64,000 nt of DNA from assembly GCF_900142215.1 (NCBI RefSeq), contig NZ_FRAC01000007.1:62001-126000 (forward strand), in the 5' to 3' direction. This stretch comes from Anaerocolumna jejuensis DSM 15929 (GTDB lineage: Bacteria; Bacillota; Clostridia; Lachnospirales; Lachnospiraceae). Below are positions 33,938 to 42,649 of the stretch, piece after piece. How positions within the stretch are numbered: position 1 is the first letter of the stretch; each line of letters begins with the position of its first letter. A program made the translations under genes and the position numbers. Below the pieces are notes generated by a model. The model had not been told where the DNA came from, ran no database searches, and worked only from the letters and a program-made list of their open reading frames with translations.

Positions 33938-34834
33938 ATGAGTATCGCAGGGAATTCAAAAAAAATAGTGATTGCAGGTGCTGTGTTAGCAGCAGCCGGT
34001 GTGGGAATGCATGCAATCAGGCAGAAAAAGAAAATAGAATATGATGGAAATGGAAAGACTGTGCTAATTACAGGTGCATCAGGAGGAATTGGAAAAGAAT
34101 TTGCCAGGATTTTTGCAGAGCATGGTTATAATTTAGTAATTGTTGCCCGCTCACTCGATAAGCTGGAAGAATTGAAGGAGGAATTGGAAGATAACTGCGA
34201 TGTAAGAGTTGAAGTTATCTCTGCCGATTTGTCTGTGGCTGACGGAGCACAGCTTGTGTACGACAAGGTTCAGGAGATGGGAATAACAATTGATCAGTTA
34301 GTCAATAATGCCGGGGCAGGGAAACAAGCCAAGGTCATTGAAGCGGATCCGGATACGTTAAAAGAATTGATCAATCTAAATGTGATGAGCGTTACACTAT
34401 TGAGCCGCCTCATAGGAGCAGATATGGCTCAAAGAGGAGAAGGGCGGATTTTAAATGTTGCTTCTTTAGGAGCTTTTATACCGGATCCTTATTTTAACGT
34501 ATATGGACCGACAAAGGCATTTGAATTATTCTTAACAGAAGCCATGTTTGGAGAGATGAAAGATACGGGGGTATCGGTATCTGTCTTATGCCCCGGACCG
34601 GTTAAGACCAACTGGGCAGCAAATGCAGGAAAATCCGACAGTAAAATGGCAAAATCCCCTGAAACAATTGCAAAAGCAGGGTTTAGAGGAATGCAGGCGG
34701 GAAAGGTAGTTATTGTACCGACAATTCTTTATAAAGCTGAAAGGCTGCTTATGAAAAACCTTCCAATACCATTACAAATAAAGATAATACAAAAGTGGCA
34801 GAATAGTCTGATAAGAAAAGAAAGAAGAAAATAG
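33938..34834 (+). CDS. short-chain dehydrogenase with N-terminal membrane anchor
   Basis: A 298-aa classical SDR. Residues ~8-27 are a hydrophobic segment that likely ties it to the membrane. The cofactor loop is TGASGGIGKEFARIF (about 45-59), NNAGAG follows, and the active site is the Ser in LNVASLGAF with YGPTKAFE as YxxxK. The DltE/oxidoreductase-like C-terminus (LCPGPVKTNW) is intact. Start ATG 33938 with GGAGG upstream. It is the last gene of the redox cluster. Substrate unknown; long-chain alcohol/ketone or lipid-related chemistry would fit the anchor. Confidence 0.88.
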   Translation: MSIAGNSKKIVIAGAVLAAAGVGMHAIRQKKKIEYDGNGKTVLITGASGGIGKEFARIFAEHGYNLVIVARSLDKLEELKEELEDNCDVRVEVISADLSVADGAQLVYDKVQEMGITIDQLVNNAGAGKQAKVIEADPDTLKELINLNVMSVTLLSRLIGADMAQRGEGRILNVASLGAFIPDPYFNVYGPTKAFELFLTEAMFGEMKDTGVSVSVLCPGPVKTNWAANAGKSDSKMAKSPETIAKAGFRGMQAGKVVIVPTILYKAERLLMKNLPIPLQIKIIQKWQNSLIRKERRK

Positions 34835-34917
34835 TGACAGGTGGCAGCAAGGAATGAAGGTGCACAGGCACTTATCCAAGTGCGAAGTTTGAGTTATTAA
34901 AATGTATACACTTATGA

Positions 34918-34977
34918 TATGCTCCCCTTATGGTAGGACAGTTAAATAATAAAACTGTTTACATAAGGAGGAGCATA
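34918..34977. mobile_element. 60-bp MITE-like inverted repeat with IS-end look
   Basis: Left end TATGCTCCCCTTATG (34918-34932) and right end CATAAGGAGGAGCATA (34962-34977) are inverted copies around a short AT-rich centre that contains GGACAGT. A related sequence (GATATGCTACCCCTATATAGG) is at 50905-50925. This looks like the fused ends of an insertion sequence without transposase, or a small non-autonomous element. No target duplication was identified. Confidence 0.5.
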
Positions 34978-35279
34978 TTTTTATATCTGAGAATAGAAGT
35001 GTATTAGTCAAGATTTTCTGCAAAATCCATATCTGAATTCTAAACCCGGTGAGTGAAATCACCCAAATTCAAACATGTAGATTATTCCAATTATTTTAGA
35101 TTAATAAAAGAATTGTCCGACAATTTACGCCTGAGGGCTTGTAATTGTTACCAAAATATTGTATAATATTAATATATAGTAATCCACATTCTGTAAAATA
35201 TTTGTGCATAATTTACAATTGTGCGCCAAGTTTTGTGTTATGTGAGCATTATAAATTTATGGGCGGAGGAGAAAATCAT

Positions 35280-36317
35280 ATGGTTTCTATAACAAACGAA
35301 AAGATTGACTTAAAGAAGCTGGAAATCGAAGACATTATTGATATTCCCACCTTGCAAAAATTCCTGGATAATTTTGCAGTAGGTATGAATTGTGCAGCAG
35401 TATCCGTCAACAGAACAGGTCAGGAAATAACGAAACCCAGCCATTATCGGCCTTTTTGCAGTGATTATATTCATTCCAATGCAATAGGCGACAGCCGATG
35501 CGCCGACTGCCACAGTTATTTTGGCGCTGAATCTGTTAAACTGGGGAAACCTTATATCGGAAAGTGCCATGCAGGACTGATTGATTTTTCTGCTCCTATT
35601 ATTATCCAGGGAGAACTTCTTGGTACGGTACTGGGAGGACAGGTCTTAGACAGAACACCTGATGAATCAGCAATCCGGCAGGTAGCCAGGGAAATTGAAC
35701 TCTCAGAAGATGAGCTATACAATGCAGCGAAAAGAATCGACATTGTGGATTCCAAAAGCATAGAAGCGGCAGCGGAGGTTTTGTTTATTGTTGTCAATGC
35801 TCTTGCCCAGGAGGGATATAGCAGAATAGAAACCGAACTATTGTCAACAAATCTGGCAAATAACTTTGTTGAAATTTCCAAAACCGTGGAGATACTCGCA
35901 GAATCCGCTCAGACAATAACCAGTAACCAACAGGATTTGTATAGTGAGATATCCGAGATTCGAACTGTAACGAAAGAAATCGAACAAGTTCTGAATTCGA
36001 TAAGCAAGGTAGCTGATACGACAAAGCTTATCGGCCTGAATGCCTCAATAGAAGCCGCAAGGCTGGGAAACGACGGACGTGTATTTTCGGTTGTTGCAAG
36101 CAAGATTCAAAAATTGTCTGAAAACACCAAAGTTACTACAATGCACATAAATACACTAAATTCAAAGATTAATGAAAAAATCAACAGCACCGAACTCAAT
36201 TCCCGAAAAACCCTGGAAATTACGGAAGACCAGTCTGCCGCAATGGAAGAACTCTCAGCTACAGCCCAGAATTCGGCGGAGCTTGCCGAGCGCTTAAGGA
36301 CATTCATTGAATCATAA
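35280..36317 (+). CDS. soluble PocR-domain chemotaxis signalling protein
   Basis: A 345-aa cytosolic signalling protein. The N-terminal ~165 residues are a PocR sensory domain (YRPFCSDYIHSNAIGDSRCADC, YIGKCHAGLIDFSAPI, GTVLGGQVLDRTPDE) with the conserved Cys residues, known from propanediol and related ligand sensing. A short methyl-accepting signalling region follows (KLIGLNASIEAARLGNDGRVFSVV, about 240-265), and it has no membrane segment. Start ATG 35280 is chosen over the longer frame because GGAGGA lies just upstream. It could bind a small polyol or lipid and talk to CheA/CheW, none of which are in the window. Confidence 0.88.
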   Translation: MVSITNEKIDLKKLEIEDIIDIPTLQKFLDNFAVGMNCAAVSVNRTGQEITKPSHYRPFCSDYIHSNAIGDSRCADCHSYFGAESVKLGKPYIGKCHAGLIDFSAPIIIQGELLGTVLGGQVLDRTPDESAIRQVAREIELSEDELYNAAKRIDIVDSKSIEAAAEVLFIVVNALAQEGYSRIETELLSTNLANNFVEISKTVEILAESAQTITSNQQDLYSEISEIRTVTKEIEQVLNSISKVADTTKLIGLNASIEAARLGNDGRVFSVVASKIQKLSENTKVTTMHINTLNSKINEKINSTELNSRKTLEITEDQSAAMEELSATAQNSAELAERLRTFIES

Positions 36318-36738
36318 TAAATGATGTGCTAGTGTAACAAGAAATTTTAAAGCTAAACTCCCTTTAGTTTTGTGCTTAATAGTGAAAAATTAGTTACATC
36401 AGTAATCCACTTTATCTAAGGAGAAAACAGGAATTAGCTAATAGAAACAGTTTTATATATCAGTATATTCAAAACTGAAAAACAGTTATTGAACTATCAA
36501 AAAAGCATTATTTATCTGAAAGTTTGATTTATCAAGTACATAAAAATATTAAATAATATTTGAATAGGGCATTTACAAAATTAAGTTAAAATACCGCGAA
36601 TAAACTTGATTTTGTGGAAGCCCTATTGTGTTGTATATTATTAAAAATGATTATAATAAATTATGATGCGGATTTTGTGGTAGAATGGTTTTAGCGGCTG
36701 CAAGGAATGAAGCAGATAAAAGAATAGGGGGATCAGAT
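36318..36738. other. non-coding stretch
   Basis: AT-rich, with no credible gene. The frame of the next gene extends to 36685 but lacks a ribosome site there. Confidence 0.4.
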
Positions 36739-37020
36739 ATGTTTCAGATGAGGTACTTAGCTGAAAGCGATAAGGAATATTGGTATACACTTGACAAACA
36801 TTTACCGGAAGCAGAATTTATAAAAAAGGTGACTGATAAAAGAGGATATATTATTCTGGATGATGAAAAACCTATAGGGATATTACGCTATAATATGTTT
36901 TGGGATAATACACCTTTCTTAACACTAATTTACATTGATTTCGCTTATCACAAGAAAGGATATGGCAGGAAAGCAATGGAGTTTTGGGAAAATGAAATGT
37001 TCATGGTAAAAGCTCTTTAG
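36739..37020 (+). pseudogene. GNAT acetyltransferase, 3'-truncated
   Basis: A 93-codon frame with the first two thirds of a GNAT domain: YLAESDKEYWYTLDKHLPEA, IILDDEKPIGILRYNMFWD and the acetyl-CoA loop DFAYHKKGYGRKAMEFWENEM. It then reads six unrelated codons to a stop; the C-terminal strand and helix (the xxFYxxxGF part) are missing, and I do not see them clearly in other frames downstream. The ATG at 36739 has AGGGGGA upstream. Probably inactive. Confidence 0.65.
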
Positions 37021-37186
37021 AATAAGCTGTTACTGGAGGGTTGCAACTATCTTACGGATAATATGGTTTCCTTTGAATTGCGAGCCGGGCACAGAAAATG
37101 CCGCTGTCTTTTGTGGTAAAGGCTAGTAAGTGTTAGAAAAGTTAAATTCGAGTTTATATTATAACTGGAATGGAAGGATTGATTTA

Positions 37187-37996
37187 ATGTCACAAGAAGA
37201 AATATTAAAGCTAATAGAAAATATATCCCCTCATGCAAAGGATTATGTAATTAATGCATTTGAAAATGTTGAGGTATTATATTCAAATAATAAAGGTGTA
37301 TTCTTAAAGGTAGATAACGAAACCTGCTGTATTTTTTATACTTCTTTTCTTAATGAAGAAAGTATAGAAGATGTTTTAGAATTAATTAAATTCAAGACCA
37401 ATGAATACATTTCAAAAATGAATTCAAAAGAACTATGCTTTAATGTATTTGGAGATAATTTTAAAATAATTAATTTAGTAAGAGAATTAGGTTTCAAATC
37501 AGATATGGAGGGATACCATCTTGAATATAGGGGGAAAGAATTACAACAATTTGAGAATTGTAATTTAACTAACAAAGGCTTTGATAGCTATATGTTAAAG
37601 GACTTGGTTGATTTATTTGACAGTGCATATTATAAATTGAATATAGATAACGGGTGGGAAACAAAAAGTCATTCTCTAAAGGAAGAACAATTTCATCAGG
37701 AACTCAATACTTTGGATAAACTTAATCAAGTATATTCATTTTGGATAAATGATGAATTGGTGGGTGCATACATTTTTCAACAGAATTACATAACTGACAT
37801 TGTTGTTAAACCAATATACCAAAATAAAGGCTATGGCAGTTATATATTAGCACACTGTATTAGAAATATGAGCGTAAATAAATCTATTAACAAAATAAGG
37901 CTTCGGGTTGCAAAATCAAATGTTGGAGCCAAAAAATTATATGAAAGAAATGGTTTCGTTGAAATTGCTTGTTTTGCAGAGCATACCTTTATATAA
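37187..37996 (+). CDS. GNAT N-acetyltransferase
   Basis: A 269-aa protein with an N-terminal non-catalytic half and a C-terminal GNAT domain (~150-269). The acetyl-CoA loop is VKPIYQNKGYGSYILAHCI and the end reads AKKLYERNGFVEIACFAEHTFI, which is typical of the family. Start at ATG 37187 after AAGGA; an upstream in-frame GTG at 37130 has no ribosome site. Substrate unknown. Confidence 0.82.
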   Translation: MSQEEILKLIENISPHAKDYVINAFENVEVLYSNNKGVFLKVDNETCCIFYTSFLNEESIEDVLELIKFKTNEYISKMNSKELCFNVFGDNFKIINLVRELGFKSDMEGYHLEYRGKELQQFENCNLTNKGFDSYMLKDLVDLFDSAYYKLNIDNGWETKSHSLKEEQFHQELNTLDKLNQVYSFWINDELVGAYIFQQNYITDIVVKPIYQNKGYGSYILAHCIRNMSVNKSINKIRLRVAKSNVGAKKLYERNGFVEIACFAEHTFI

Positions 37997-38214
37997 TCCA
38001 GGTAAGTGTAGCCAGTACACGTCTCTGATTGGTATACACAGAGTACTGGTAAATTTAGTTTAATTATTTTATTCAATATGATATTATGGTATCAGAAATG
38101 ATATACAGAAATTTCTTTATGATACTATGGATTTGCAGCTTTCCAGAAAACCGTAGTTCCTGTTAGGAGTAAGCTCATATTCTTCATAAATTGAATAAAA
38201 AAAGGATATCAGAA

Positions 38215-38892
38215 ATGGCAAGGATTTTAATAATTGAAGATGATAAAAAATTAAATGATGGGATTCGATTGGCATTATTAAATGAAAAATATGAAATTAT
38301 GCAGAGCCGTACATTGGAGCAGGCCAGAGCAGTAATGAAAGCAGTGACCTTGGACCTTATTGTTTTGGATTTAAATCTCCCGGATGGAAACGGTCTGGAT
38401 TTTTTAACGAAGCTGCGCCAAGCTTCCTCCATGCCGGTTATAATTCTTACGGCAAATAATCTTGAGACCGATATTGTTACAGGCTTAGAGCTTGGTGCAG
38501 ATGATTATATAACGAAGCCCTTCAGTCTGATGGTTCTGCGGGCAAGAGTCAGTGTACAGCTCCGAAAATCAGGTGCTGAGGCAGAAGAGCAGATGATAAT
38601 CGACGAATTTCAATTTGACTTTCATAAAATGCAGTTTTTGGTAAGGGGAGAGGCAGTCGAACTGAGCAAGACAGAGCAGAGGCTGCTTAGAATTTTACTT
38701 AATAATAAAGGGGCTACCGTCAGCCGCAGTGCATTAATTGATAAGGTTTGGAACGGTGATACGGAGTATGTTGATGAACATGCTTTAACGGTATCGGTTA
38801 AAAGGCTTCGTGATAAATTAGGTGAAAATCCATCCAATCCGAGTTACATAAAGAATGTATATGGTATTGGTTATACATGGGCGGTGAAATAA
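38215..38892 (+). CDS. OmpR-family response regulator
   Basis: A 225-aa DNA-binding regulator. Receiver domain with Asp9/Asp10, phospho-acceptor Asp52 in LIVLDLNLPDGNG and Lys101 in DDYITKPFS; the winged-helix output runs from ~130 to the end (ELSKTEQRLLRILL, VDEHALTVSVKRLRDKL). Start at ATG 38215 with AAAGGA upstream. It ends one base before the start of the kinase gene, so the two are an operon. Targets are unknown; no transporter of the Bce type is adjacent. Confidence 0.92.
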   Translation: MARILIIEDDKKLNDGIRLALLNEKYEIMQSRTLEQARAVMKAVTLDLIVLDLNLPDGNGLDFLTKLRQASSMPVIILTANNLETDIVTGLELGADDYITKPFSLMVLRARVSVQLRKSGAEAEEQMIIDEFQFDFHKMQFLVRGEAVELSKTEQRLLRILLNNKGATVSRSALIDKVWNGDTEYVDEHALTVSVKRLRDKLGENPSNPSYIKNVYGIGYTWAVK

Positions 38893-38893
38893 T

Positions 38894-39817
38894 ATGTGGG
38901 CCGCGCTGACATTTGCCCTGATGCTGAGTGTGGTTATTGGGGTATTATATTTTGCAAGAAAAAGAGAAAGAGAATTAATCGGGAAGCTTCAGGCAATGAT
39001 AGACCGTGCCGCTGACGGGACCTTTGATGTTTCAACAATTGATGAATCAACCTTATCTGCATTGGAGAACAGCATGAACCGCTTTCTTAAAGATAGTGAC
39101 ATGTCATTTAAAAATGTATCATTGCAAAAATATCAAATACAGACTCTGTTATCGGATATATCCCACCAGACAGTTACACCCATATCAAATATATTATTAT
39201 ATACCCAGCTCCTGGAAGAAAAGGACAGGGAGAAAATCTATGGGGAAGAGGTCTCAGCAATTGAAGAACAGACAGAAAAATTAAGCTTTCTGATAAATTC
39301 CCTTGTAAAGCTCTCCAGGTTAGAGAGTGGAATTATAAAAGTAGAACCTAAGAATAATAAGGTTCAGAAATTGATTGATAACGTAATGAAGCAGGTACAG
39401 ATTAAGGCTGAAGAGAAAGACATTGTAATTCATACAGAACCTACAGAGGAAACTGCAGTTTTCGATTTGAAATGGATGGCAGAAGCATTATTTAATATTG
39501 TGGATAATGCAATTAAATATACCCACCAGTGTGGAAAAGTAAGTATTACGGTAATTCCATACAGTTTCTTTTTAAGAATTGATATCGCCGATAATGGAAT
39601 TGGCATTGCGGAGAGTGAGTATAGTAAAATTTTTGGACGGTTTTACCGTTCACAGGCCGTCAGTGAACAGGAAGGTGTGGGCATCGGGCTGTATCTTGCA
39701 AGAGAAATCGTCTCGACCCAGGGAGGATATATCAAGGTAGCATCAAAAGCGGGCAGGGGTTCTGTATTTTCGGTATTTCTTCCGATGCAGGAAAGTATCA
39801 AAACTGTGACACGATAG
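38894..39817 (+). CDS. sensor histidine kinase, single N-terminal membrane segment
   Basis: A 307-aa kinase with one membrane segment (~3-20) and almost no extracellular part, so it senses within the membrane or through a partner. The H-box is SDISHQTVTPISNI with His91 as phospho-acceptor. The N-box is NIVDNAIKYTHQCG, then DIADNGIGI, FGRFYRSQA and GVGIGLYLAREI for ATP binding. Pairs with the response regulator one base upstream. Ends 21 bases before the convergent carboxylesterase gene. Confidence 0.92.
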   Translation: MWAALTFALMLSVVIGVLYFARKRERELIGKLQAMIDRAADGTFDVSTIDESTLSALENSMNRFLKDSDMSFKNVSLQKYQIQTLLSDISHQTVTPISNILLYTQLLEEKDREKIYGEEVSAIEEQTEKLSFLINSLVKLSRLESGIIKVEPKNNKVQKLIDNVMKQVQIKAEEKDIVIHTEPTEETAVFDLKWMAEALFNIVDNAIKYTHQCGKVSITVIPYSFFLRIDIADNGIGIAESEYSKIFGRFYRSQAVSEQEGVGIGLYLAREIVSTQGGYIKVASKAGRGSVFSVFLPMQESIKTVTR

Positions 39818-39838
39818 AAACCGGAGCCCGCCATCAGG

Positions 39839-41725
39839 CTATCTTGATCCTATGCTGCTTTCATATTGATCAAAAAAGTGAAGCTTATCTTTAGCAGGTG
39901 AAGCTGTCATTTGGATATTGTCATTCAGCTCCAGGGTCCGGTCTTTTTCCGGGTCAAAGGCATCCCATTGGGGCAGTCCTTTGCCGTTGGGGTTGCCGGT
40001 GGCGGCAAAATTAATCCAATAGCCTGACATGATTTCAGATAGCTTATAATCCGCAGCCTGGTAGGCTATTCCGGTTTTTTCAAGGTTGTCATAGGCATAT
40101 GGAATTTCCGAACCGTGGAAGGCTCCTAGCTTTTGCAGACTTGAACTGCCGGGCTGCACGCGGTCAAAATAGTATGTATATACGTTGGAATGTGCTGTCT
40201 GGCTTTGCAGCCTTGCCCAAGTATGGACATGCCATCCGAACCATTGTATTGTTCCGCTTTTCAGCTCCGATATTTTAGCCTGTGTGTTGTTGGAAGCGGG
40301 GAAAACCGTAAGAAAATCCTTTGCTGCACTGCCATAGGTCTGTCCCACTTCTGCTCTGAAGCTGGCTGCACTTGCTATGGAATAATCAGGCAATAAGGAA
40401 AAGGGAAAGGGTAAGGCGGTGAATAGGGTGCTTTCGTCAGCATTGTAGCCTATTAAAGCGGGCACATCATTTTCCTTACCTGTGGCATAGATATGATAGA
40501 CAGTATCTGGCAATACATAACCGTCTACAATTGGCCGCATGGTGTAGTTTTTGGATGCTTTTAATAAGTCTGCTGCCGGCAGTTTTCGTAAATCGGAGAT
40601 AGAAGCATGCTGGAAGGAAGCTTCATAATCAGCCCCGGTCTGTTCGGCCTTGCCAAGGGTATCCATTGCCTTCCCTTTTATTCCGCGGCTTCCGAAGTTG
40701 GCGCCGCTTTCTCCGATTACACGCTGAAACAATCCCTTTGCAAGGGGCGATGCCTGAAGTATATTTACGCTCATGGAACCGGCAGATTCTCCGGCAATCG
40801 TTACATTTTCCGGGTCACCTCCAAAGGCTCTGATGTTATTCTTTACCCATTTAAGGGCTGCAATCTGGTCCAGAATTCCATAGTTTCCCGAGGCCTTGTA
40901 TCCGGATTCCGCAGTTAGTTCAGGGGAAGCCAGGAAGCCAAAAATCCCCATGCGATAATTTATCGTAACAAATACAACACCTCTTTTTGCCATGTTTTCT
41001 CCATTATAAATAGCAAGGGAGCCAGAGCCTGTTTTGTAAGAGCCGCCATGAATGTAAACAATGACCGGAAGTTTGGCAGAGGTTTCGGTAGAAGTTGTCC
41101 AGATATTTAAGTAGAGGCAGTCCTCGCTTGACTTTTCATTATCTGAAACAACCCCTGTTAATTCATCTGTCCCCAGCTGCAGGGCAAGAAGCTTTGTTAT
41201 GGCAGCAGGGAAGTGGTTCTGAGGGGCACTATCGGAAAAATGATCTGCCTTATGGATGCCCTTCCATTTCTGCGGTTCCTGGGGTGCTTTCCAGCGTAAA
41301 TCTCCAACAGGGGGAGCTGCATAGGGAATTCCGGCAAAGACTTTAACGGATTTATCAGAATTATAAACACCGGCTAAAAGGCCATATTGTGTTTCTATTG
41401 TATTTGTATTGAGCGGATGCCTGGTGGAAACGGCAGGTCTGTTTTTTAATGCTGGCTCTGTGATGAGGAATGCAGCAGATACCGTTATAAATAATAGGAG
41501 CCATAAGGGAATACGAATATACCATTTCTTCTTTAGAATGAATCCTTTATCAAAAAAAATCACGAAAGTAAGGAGAAGGACAATAACAGTGCGAAGTAAG
41601 GTAAATACATTGAAAAACAAAAGGGTTAAAGAGAATAATAGTAAGAGGATATATGGTATCCAGAAACGAAGGCCTGACTTGTGAAAGGTTTCGGATACAG
41701 TTATTTTTTCTTTCTCATTTGGCAT
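39839..41725 (-). CDS. membrane-anchored type-B carboxylesterase
   Basis: A 628-aa alpha/beta hydrolase of the carboxylesterase/cholinesterase family with an unusual ~95-residue N-terminal part holding three hydrophobic segments (about 20-38, 42-58, 73-88), so the catalytic domain should sit outside the membrane. The family signature EDCLYLNIW is at ~201-209, the oxyanion-hole YIHGGSY at ~224-230, and the nucleophile is Ser314 in GESAGS. The catalytic His is expected in GAFHGSEIPY. Start at ATG 41725 (eight bases after AAGGAG); a start seven codons earlier is less likely. It is divergent from a TetR gene and its -10 is overlapped by a 30-bp palindrome, so it is probably repressed by that regulator. 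Confidence 0.9.
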   Translation of the reverse strand: MPNEKEKITVSETFHKSGLRFWIPYILLLLFSLTLLFFNVFTLLRTVIVLLLTFVIFFDKGFILKKKWYIRIPLWLLLFITVSAAFLITEPALKNRPAVSTRHPLNTNTIETQYGLLAGVYNSDKSVKVFAGIPYAAPPVGDLRWKAPQEPQKWKGIHKADHFSDSAPQNHFPAAITKLLALQLGTDELTGVVSDNEKSSEDCLYLNIWTTSTETSAKLPVIVYIHGGSYKTGSGSLAIYNGENMAKRGVVFVTINYRMGIFGFLASPELTAESGYKASGNYGILDQIAALKWVKNNIRAFGGDPENVTIAGESAGSMSVNILQASPLAKGLFQRVIGESGANFGSRGIKGKAMDTLGKAEQTGADYEASFQHASISDLRKLPAADLLKASKNYTMRPIVDGYVLPDTVYHIYATGKENDVPALIGYNADESTLFTALPFPFSLLPDYSIASAASFRAEVGQTYGSAAKDFLTVFPASNNTQAKISELKSGTIQWFGWHVHTWARLQSQTAHSNVYTYYFDRVQPGSSSLQKLGAFHGSEIPYAYDNLEKTGIAYQAADYKLSEIMSGYWINFAATGNPNGKGLPQWDAFDPEKDRTLELNDNIQMTASPAKDKLHFFDQYESSIGSR

Positions 41726-41766
41726 GATGACACTCCTTTTGGTCAATTAATAAAAATAGGTGAGGA

Positions 41767-41796
41767 TTAAAATTAGTACAGCTGTACTAATTTTAA
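41767..41796. promoter_or_regulatory. 30-bp perfect palindrome, operator over the esterase promoter
   Basis: Positions 41767-41781 are the exact complement of 41782-41796 (centre CAG/CTG). On the minus strand TTGACA (41817-41812) and TAAAAT (41795-41790) form the esterase promoter with a 16-bp spacer, and the palindrome covers the -10. A TetR gene starts ~125 bases to the right. This is a textbook repressor operator; the pairing with that TetR is inferred. Confidence 0.82.
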
Positions 41797-41920
41797 CACG
41801 GAGTCTGGTTTTGTCAAGACAACTTTTTTAATGCAAGCTGACAATCAGCGCAAAAAGAACAGTTAAATAACGTTATACTATAGCAATTTGTTATGCTATA
41901 ATCGGTTTGAGGTGAAGGAA

Positions 41921-42520
41921 TTGAGCGAAGGTATAAAATTTAGAATCTTACAAAAAGCAATTGAGCTTTTTAATGAACGTGGATTTGAAAGTGTATCAAT
42001 GAGAGATATTGCGGAAGAATTGAATATAAGCCCGGGAAATTTGACTTATCATTTCAGGAAAAAAACGGATATCCTGAATGGTATTATCAGTCTACTGATG
42101 GAAGAGCACAATAAAATGAATTATAAGCCGGAGATTACACTAACGGAATTTGATTCCATACTTGTACAGGTGGAGGAGCATCAAAAGCGTTATAGCTTTT
42201 ATTATAAGAATATAATTGAATTGAAAAATAAGTATCCGGAAATTGCCCAGCTTCAAAAGGATTATAAATTAGAATTTATAGCCATAATAACGAAAACCTT
42301 CTGTTATCTGGAACAAAACGGATGGGTGAAGCCGGAAAAAAGAGAAAGGCTGTATGAAGATTTATCAGTTGCTATTTTAGCTATTGCAGCATTTGGAAAT
42401 CAGATTGATCTGAACAGGGACATGAGAGAGGTTATATGGTCGATGATTTACCCGGTATTAACAGAGGAAGGAATCAAGGAATATCAAACGCTAATCAGGA
42501 GGCTGGACACAAGCGATTAA
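41921..42520 (+). CDS. TetR-family regulator
   Basis: A 199-aa protein with a TetR helix-turn-helix at residues ~10-50 (AIELFNERGFESVSMRDIAEELNISPGNLTYHFRKKTDIL) and a helical C-terminal domain of the Firmicutes subtype with YSFYYKNIIELKNKYPEIA. I place the start at TTG 41921 behind GAGGTGA; the frame is open further upstream to 41888 without a ribosome site. Divergent from the carboxylesterase gene with a 30-bp palindrome between, so it most likely controls that gene. Confidence 0.85.
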   Translation: MSEGIKFRILQKAIELFNERGFESVSMRDIAEELNISPGNLTYHFRKKTDILNGIISLLMEEHNKMNYKPEITLTEFDSILVQVEEHQKRYSFYYKNIIELKNKYPEIAQLQKDYKLEFIAIITKTFCYLEQNGWVKPEKRERLYEDLSVAILAIAAFGNQIDLNRDMREVIWSMIYPVLTEEGIKEYQTLIRRLDTSD

Positions 42521-42649
42521 TTCGCTGGTGCCCGGCTTATTTTAAAATTTTTGAATAAACAGAAAGCAGAGTATGATAAAAAAAGTCGGGTATGTCTTCA
42601 TCGTTACTGGTATAGTTAAATTGTCTTAAGACACAAGGGAGAGCTTTCC

